Shown one piece after another: positions 59,544 to 64,000 of a DNA stretch of 64,000 nt (position 1 is the stretch's first letter; each line of letters begins with the position of its first letter). The stretch comes from JALOOB01 sp964387985 (GTDB taxonomy: Bacteria > Chloroflexota > Anaerolineae > CG2-30-64-16): assembly GCA_964387985.1 (NCBI GenBank), contig CAYLZG010000002.1, positions 19,818 to 83,817 of the forward strand, written 5' to 3'. The notes below the pieces were generated by a model that searched no databases, had not been told where the DNA came from, and saw only the letters and a program-made list of their open reading frames with translations. A program made the position numbers and the translations under genes.

Positions 59544-60613
59544 CGGCAGTCAAGGTCGAGAAGGTTCGGACCGGGCAAAGCGGGGCTCTACCCTGGCTGG
59601 TCACCCTTGGCGCGCCGCTGCTCGGCGTGGCCGCGGGTCTGCTCATAGGCGCGCTGCTGATCCTGCTGGCCGGAGCAGAACCCATCGAAGCGTATTCAGC
59701 CATGATGAAGGGTGCGTTCGGTGGCAGGCGGCAGATCGAAGAGACGCTGCTGAAAACTGCTCCGCTGTTGTTGATGGGGTTGGGATTGACCGCGGCATTC
59801 CGGGCGCGCGTCTGGAACATCGGCGGCGAAGGTCAATATTATATCGGTGCACTTGCCGGCGGCGCGATCGCGCTGAACTTCGCGGATCAATGGCCGCGCG
59901 CACTGCTGATCTTGGTCATGCTCCTTGCCGGCGCACTCGGCGGCGCGCTGTGGGCTGCACTGGCGGCCTTCCTCAAGATTCGACGCGGTATCAATGAAAT
60001 CATCAGCACACTGATGCTGAACTATATCGCCATCCTCTTCATGGAATACATGGCGCGGGGCCCCATGCAGGAGCCGGGGGGCTATCTGCCCGAGAGCGCC
60101 CAGTTCGCAGCTGCTGCCCGCATGCCTGCTCTGTTTGGCAGCCGGATTCACATCGGCGTCCTTATCGCGCTCTTGATGATCCCCGTTGTTTACGCTTTGC
60201 TCTGGTCGACCCCGCTGGGTTTCCGGCTGCGCGCAGTTGGCTCGCGATCCAGCGTGGCTCGCTATGCAGGCATCAAGGTCGAGCGGCTCATTCTATTTGC
60301 GCTGATGTTCTCCGGCGGGCTGGCGGGCCTGGCAGGCATCATCGAGGTGAGTTCGCTGCACACGCGGCTCAAAGGTGGCATCTCCGGTGACTACGGCTTC
60401 AGCGGCATCCTTGTGGCGCTCCTGGGCCGGATGCACCCGGTGGGTGTCGCGGTCGCAGCGCTCTTTTTTGCAGCATTGACGATCGGTGCACAATCGATGC
60501 ACGTTCTTTATCAGTTGCCGGTCACCCTCGCTGGTGCGGTGCAGGCCGTGGTCGTGCTCTGCGTTCTGGCAGCGGACGCCATCGCACATGGAAAGCTTCA
60601 CAGGGGGCAGTAA
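59540..60613 (+). CDS. BMP-type ABC transporter permease (NupP/YufP-like)
   Basis: 357-aa membrane protein with about nine helices. Family blocks: LLKTAPLLLMGLGLTAAFRARVWNIGGEGQYYIGA, NEIISTLMLNYIAI, LRAVGSRSSVARYAGIKVERL and GDYGFSGILVALLGRMHPVG. The GTG start (59540) overlaps the ATPase stop and its own stop overlaps the next gene (TAATG). Confidence 0.92.
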   Translation: MTAVKVEKVRTGQSGALPWLVTLGAPLLGVAAGLLIGALLILLAGAEPIEAYSAMMKGAFGGRRQIEETLLKTAPLLLMGLGLTAAFRARVWNIGGEGQYYIGALAGGAIALNFADQWPRALLILVMLLAGALGGALWAALAAFLKIRRGINEIISTLMLNYIAILFMEYMARGPMQEPGGYLPESAQFAAAARMPALFGSRIHIGVLIALLMIPVVYALLWSTPLGFRLRAVGSRSSVARYAGIKVERLILFALMFSGGLAGLAGIIEVSSLHTRLKGGISGDYGFSGILVALLGRMHPVGVAVAALFFAALTIGAQSMHVLYQLPVTLAGAVQAVVVLCVLAADAIAHGKLHRGQ

Positions 60614-61602
60614 TGGATTGGAGCCTCGTTCTGAACTGGGCCTTCGTAATTGCGCTTTTCACTGCTGCCATTCGCCTTGCTGTGCCAGTGCTGCTCGCCA
60701 CGCTCGGGGAGATTGTGACCGAGCGCTCCGGCGTCATGAACCTGGGTCTTGACGGCGTGATGGTCGTGGGCGGCGTCTCCGGCTTTTTGGTCGCTTATTT
60801 TCTGCAGAGCGGACCCCTGGCGGGAATCAGCCAGTGGCTCGGTCTCCTGGCGGGAGCCGCAGCCGGCATGCTCATGGGTCTTATCGTCGCTGTTTTCGCA
60901 GTGACGCTGCGCGCCGACCAGGTTATCACCGGCGTGACGCTCGTCGTATTCGGCCACGGGGTCGGCAACTATATTTACCGCCAGCAGTTCAGTTCCTTGA
61001 CCGCTCGCACCAATGGTCTGCCCGTGTTTGAGGTGCCCCTGCTCAGCCAGATCCCGGTCATCGGGGATATCCTCTTCAAGCATGATCCGACCGTGTATAT
61101 CACGGCGCTCCTGGTTCTGTTGGTTTGGTTCTTCCTCTTTCGCACCACCTGGGGTCTCAATATTCGCTCGGTAGGGGAGAATCCGGGCGCGGGTGAGACA
61201 TCCGGTCTGAGGGTGGCGGCCGTGCGCTATGGCGCCACATTGATCGGCACAGCCCTTGCCGGCTTCGGCGGCGCGGTTCTCACCGTGGTGCAACTGCGGA
61301 TGTTCCGCGAGGGCATCATGGGTGGCCGCGGCTGGATCGCCGTTGCGCTGGTCATTTTCGCGCGGTGGAAGCCCGAACTGGCGCTGGTTGGTGCGTTACT
61401 GTTTGGCCTGGCGGATGCGGTTCAGTATCGCATCCAGGCGCTCAGCCAGGTAGGGCGCGGGGCAGGGACCATTCCCTACGAGTTCTTGCTCATGCTGCCA
61501 TATGTCCTGACGATCCTTGCGCTCCTGGCTCGCAGCAATCGCCGGGGGCAGGCGCAGGCGCCGGAGGTATTGGGCCGGCCGTACATCAAAGGTGAACTCT
61601 AG
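60613..61602 (+). CDS. BMP-type ABC transporter permease (NupQ/YufQ-like)
   Basis: 329-aa second permease. It opens with AIRLAVPVLLATLGEIVTERSGVMNLGLDGVMVVGG, the conserved start of this subfamily, and has LRADQVITGVTLVVFGHG, RSVGENPGAGETSGLRVAAVRYGATLIG and a late AVQYRIQAL segment. Overlaps the first permease by one base. Completes the importer. The molybdenum hydroxylase genes follow after 20 bases. Confidence 0.92.
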   Translation: MDWSLVLNWAFVIALFTAAIRLAVPVLLATLGEIVTERSGVMNLGLDGVMVVGGVSGFLVAYFLQSGPLAGISQWLGLLAGAAAGMLMGLIVAVFAVTLRADQVITGVTLVVFGHGVGNYIYRQQFSSLTARTNGLPVFEVPLLSQIPVIGDILFKHDPTVYITALLVLLVWFFLFRTTWGLNIRSVGENPGAGETSGLRVAAVRYGATLIGTALAGFGGAVLTVVQLRMFREGIMGGRGWIAVALVIFARWKPELALVGALLFGLADAVQYRIQALSQVGRGAGTIPYEFLLMLPYVLTILALLARSNRRGQAQAPEVLGRPYIKGEL

Positions 61603-61622
61603 TCTGCGATCGGACTGCTACA

Positions 61623-62450
61623 ATGGAGTGTGCTAAAGTGACAAAGATCAGCGAATATCACCGGCCACCGAATCTTGCAGAGGCTCTGGCCCTCCTCGGC
61701 CGGAGCGATCCCATGACTCGCCCGCTGGGCGGCGGCACCCATCTTCGCCGGCGTGGCTTGTGGCCGCAGGCCGTAGTCGATCTGTCGGCCCTGAAGCTGG
61801 ACGGCGTTGCTCGAGGCGAGAATGCATGGATGATCGGAGCAACCACGACGCTGGAGCAACTTGCTGCTGCCGAAAGTCTGCCGGCCGTGATTCGCCGGGC
61901 TGCAGTCCGGCAGGCGCCGCGCAACAGCCGCCAGCGCGGCACGATCGGCGGCATGATCGCCACAAGGGACGCCGGAACACTCCTTGTCTCCCTGCTTGCG
62001 TTCGATGCCCGGCTCATGATCGAGCCTGACAGCCGGCTCTTGTCGCTTCAGGACTACCTGCAAGAGCCCGAAGAGAGCGGGCACCTGATCACGGCCTGTT
62101 TTCTCCCCGTCGCGCGTTCATGCGCATTCGAGGAGATCAGCCGGACACCCGCGGATGCACCCATTCTGGCTGTCGCCGTGGGCGTGGAAGCGGCAGGCGG
62201 CGAGCTGCGCAACGTCATTGCTGCTGCAGGTGGCGCAGATCAACGCGTTGGCATCGTTCCTGGCGCCAGGCAGCTCCGGCGGGCCGAGGTGGAGGAGGAA
62301 GTCGCCGCATTGGGTGCGGCCATGACCCAGGCGCCGTGGCAAGACGATGTGCGTGGCACTGCTGAGTATCGGCTGGCCATGATGCCCATCCTGTTGGGAC
62401 GGGCTATGGCGTCGCTGTTGGCTTCGCAGGAGGTCTCCAATGCAGGTTAA
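61623..62450 (+). CDS. FAD-binding subunit of a xanthine dehydrogenase-like molybdenum hydroxylase
   Basis: 275-aa protein of the CoxM/XdhB type. The FAD domain has YHRPPNLAEALALLG, RPLGGGTHLRRRG (pyrophosphate loop), VDLSALKLDGV and the second flavin loop APRNSRQRGTIGGMIATRDAG; a CO dehydrogenase flavoprotein C-terminal domain follows (about 180-275). In typical members the first loop reads AGGTDL; here GGGTHLRRRG differs slightly. The end overlaps the next gene by 11 bases, so the two subunits are made together. Confidence 0.9.
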   Translation: MECAKVTKISEYHRPPNLAEALALLGRSDPMTRPLGGGTHLRRRGLWPQAVVDLSALKLDGVARGENAWMIGATTTLEQLAAAESLPAVIRRAAVRQAPRNSRQRGTIGGMIATRDAGTLLVSLLAFDARLMIEPDSRLLSLQDYLQEPEESGHLITACFLPVARSCAFEEISRTPADAPILAVAVGVEAAGGELRNVIAAAGGADQRVGIVPGARQLRRAEVEEEVAALGAAMTQAPWQDDVRGTAEYRLAMMPILLGRAMASLLASQEVSNAG

Positions 62451-64000
62451 TGTTCATGTCAATGGCCAGTCGCTGGTGCTGACCGGCGAGCCCGGCATCA
62501 CTCTCCTGGACGCGCTGCGCGATGCCGGCTACTTCAGCGTCAAGCACGGCTGCGACCGAGGTGAGTGCGGCGCATGTGCGGTGTTACTCGACGGCAAGCA
62601 GGTCAACTCATGCCACGTGTTGCTTGCGCAGGTCGATGGGTGTTGCATCCGCACCGCTGAGGGACTCGGCCAGGTTGCAGAACAGGGATGGAAACAAACG
62701 GCCGGGCTTCACCCACTGCAGCAGGCATTCATCGAGCTGGGCGCAGTCCAGTGCGGCTACTGTACTCCGGCCCAGTTGTTGGCCGCGCAGGAGTTGCTCG
62801 ATCGAAAGGGTTACGACGGAGCTGAACCGCAACCGGTCAGCGAGGCCGAAGTCCGCGAGGCGCTGTCGGGCGTCCTCTGCCGCTGCACCGGCTACGCCAA
62901 ACCGGTCGCTGCCGTGTTGAAAGCCGCGGCGCGACTGCGCGGCGAGGAACCAGTGCCCGGTGACGTTGCGGTCCATCCCAGGGATGAGGGCGGCTTGCCT
63001 GTTGCCCTTGACTTCGGCGGAATGGAGCCACGCATCGGAGACCTCCCTGGCCCTGAGCCGGCCCGGGGAGGTGTCACCACCCGAACCGACGCGCCGCCCA
63101 TGTTGTTGGTGACTGCGCCGGGCGAGGAGCTGCGCGTCGTCGGCAAGTCCGTGACAAAAGTCGACGCGGTGAAACTCAGCCAGGGCAAGCCGGCATTCAC
63201 CGATGACCTCGACATGCGCGGCATGCTGATCGGCAAGGTCATGCACAGCCCTGTGGCCCACGCGCGCATCAAATCGATCGATGTCACCGAAGCACGGCAG
63301 CTGCCAGGCGTGGCCGCAGTGCTGACCTATAAGGACGTGCCCCGCGTCGCTCATTGCACGGCCGGTCAGACGCATCCGCTGCCTTCTCCGCTGGATACGT
63401 TCTCGCTGGATCATAAGGTGCGGTTCGTGGGCGACCGCGTGGCGCTGATCGCGGCTGAGTCTGAGGAGATTGCCCTGGCTGCAATGGACCTCATCAAGGT
63501 CGAGTACGAGGAGCTTCCGGTAATCATCGATCCGCGCGACGCACTCAAGCCCGGTGCACCCATCATCCATGACGAGCCGGACTATGTCGACTTCGGGGAA
63601 TCGGATCGCACGCGCAACCTGGCCGCGCACATCTTTGTCGACATCGGCAATGTGGACCAGGGGTTTGCCGAGGCGGATCACATCTTCGAGGGCGAGTATC
63701 TCGTTCCGAAGGTCCAGCAGGCATCTATCGAACCGCACGTCGTCATCACCTATTGGGATGAGGACGACCGTCTGGTCGTGCGCACCTCGACGCAGGTGCC
63801 GTTCCATGCTCGGCGCATCCTTGCCCCGGTTCTGGGCCTCCCGGTCAAGCGCATACGCGTCATCAAGCCTCGCGTCGGCGGCGGTTTCGGCGGCAAGCAG
63901 GAGGTGCTCATCGAGGATGCGGCCGCTCACCTGACCATTGCGACCAGCAGGCCTGTCAGGATGGAATACACGCGCGAGGAGGAGTTTATCGCTTCGCGGT
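62440..64000 (+). CDS. Xanthine dehydrogenase-like fused [2Fe-2S] and molybdopterin subunit (3' partial)
   Basis: 520 residues are visible and the gene runs off the window. Cluster ligands: C38, C43, C46, C58 (HGCDRGECGACAVLL) and C105, C108 (QCGYCTPAQ), C147, C149 (LCRCTGY). After a linker (about 160-220) the molybdenum domain begins: LRVVGKSVTKVDAVKLSQGKPAF, GMLIGKVMHSPVAHARI, FVGDRVALIAAESEEIA, QQASIEPHVVITYWD and RVGGGFGGKQ. The catalytic Glu lies beyond the end. GGAGG precedes ATG 62440. With the separate FAD subunit, this resembles purine or nicotinate hydroxylases and fits the BMP (nucleoside-like) importer upstream. Confidence 0.92.
   Translation, partial: MQVNVHVNGQSLVLTGEPGITLLDALRDAGYFSVKHGCDRGECGACAVLLDGKQVNSCHVLLAQVDGCCIRTAEGLGQVAEQGWKQTAGLHPLQQAFIELGAVQCGYCTPAQLLAAQELLDRKGYDGAEPQPVSEAEVREALSGVLCRCTGYAKPVAAVLKAAARLRGEEPVPGDVAVHPRDEGGLPVALDFGGMEPRIGDLPGPEPARGGVTTRTDAPPMLLVTAPGEELRVVGKSVTKVDAVKLSQGKPAFTDDLDMRGMLIGKVMHSPVAHARIKSIDVTEARQLPGVAAVLTYKDVPRVAHCTAGQTHPLPSPLDTFSLDHKVRFVGDRVALIAAESEEIALAAMDLIKVEYEELPVIIDPRDALKPGAPIIHDEPDYVDFGESDRTRNLAAHIFVDIGNVDQGFAEADHIFEGEYLVPKVQQASIEPHVVITYWDEDDRLVVRTSTQVPFHARRILAPVLGLPVKRIRVIKPRVGGGFGGKQEVLIEDAAAHLTIATSRPVRMEYTREEEFIASR

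Noticed and set aside
1..64000. CRISPR arrays, insertion sequences, phage genes or integrase/attachment sites
   Set aside because: No regularly spaced short repeats, transposase or integrase motifs were seen on either strand.

Overview
The window looks like a scaffold piece from a GC-rich, probably Chloroflexota (Anaerolineae-like) metagenome-assembled genome. This placement is an inference. It rests on the overall gene content (Asp23/ScpB/YfhO/GT39 block, lipoproteins with Pro/Ala-rich linkers, many ABC, ECF and BMP importers), very tight ATGA-type gene overlaps, frequent TTG/GTG starts and two 10-N assembly gaps. No rRNA, tRNA, CRISPR array, IS element or phage gene was recognised. Coding density is about 95% and most genes fall into directional operons.

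Region 1 (1-12063, minus strand): one long array reading PanB-like enzyme, an unrecognised 426-aa protein, MFS transporter, DhnA-type aldolase, PfkB sugar kinase, a large GAF-PAS-PAS-PAS-GAF histidine kinase, its OmpR-type regulator, a receiver-like orphan, and an RbsAC-type sugar ABC importer whose permease runs off the window. Region 2 (12302-14033, plus): a phosphofructokinase with the residues of PPi-dependent enzymes and a YbgC-like thioesterase. Region 3 (14106-21665, minus): glycosyltransferase GT2, GT39 and YfhO membrane proteins, Asp23/AmaP-like protein, ScpB, and two adjacent proteins that both join an XRE-type helix-turn-helix to an Sm/Hfq-like C-terminus.

Region 4 (21816-31008, plus): a transglutaminase-like protein; a CbiMN-CbiQ-CbiO metal ECF importer with its Fur-family regulator behind a clear palindromic operator; a very large GlyA-GcvT fusion; and two tandem degenerate methyltransferase-like paralogues behind a long inverted repeat. 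Region 5 (31026-38706): an ECF vitamin-type importer plus PfkB kinase (minus), divergent from nadC-nadA (plus), then modB and a PadR regulator (minus), divergent from modA.

Region 6 (39740-49883, minus): a single-chain molybdenum aldehyde oxidoreductase of the Desulfovibrio MOP type, followed by dicluster flavoprotein, small CxxC redox protein, methyltransferase, C-GCAxxG-C-C protein, radical SAM protein, an unrecognised zinc-ribbon-like protein and a PaaK-like CoA ligase. This order matches my memory of the uncharacterised DVU_1553-DVU_1559 neighbourhood, with one added gene. Molybdate uptake genes lie directly next to it.

Region 7 (50486-64000, plus): GntR regulator, MFS transporter, two MtmB-family corrinoid methyltransferases that contain no in-frame amber/pyrrolysine codon, two cognate corrinoid proteins, a complete BMP-type (nucleoside/purine-like) ABC importer, and a xanthine dehydrogenase-like pair that runs off the window. 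Regions 6 and 7 are divergent from a 600-bp control region holding two identical-geometry dyads 96 bp apart. Together they suggest an anaerobic pathway that imports an N-methylated, possibly heterocyclic compound, demethylates it by corrinoid chemistry and oxidises the product with molybdenum hydroxylases. The individual families are supported by sequence; the joint pathway is a hypothesis.
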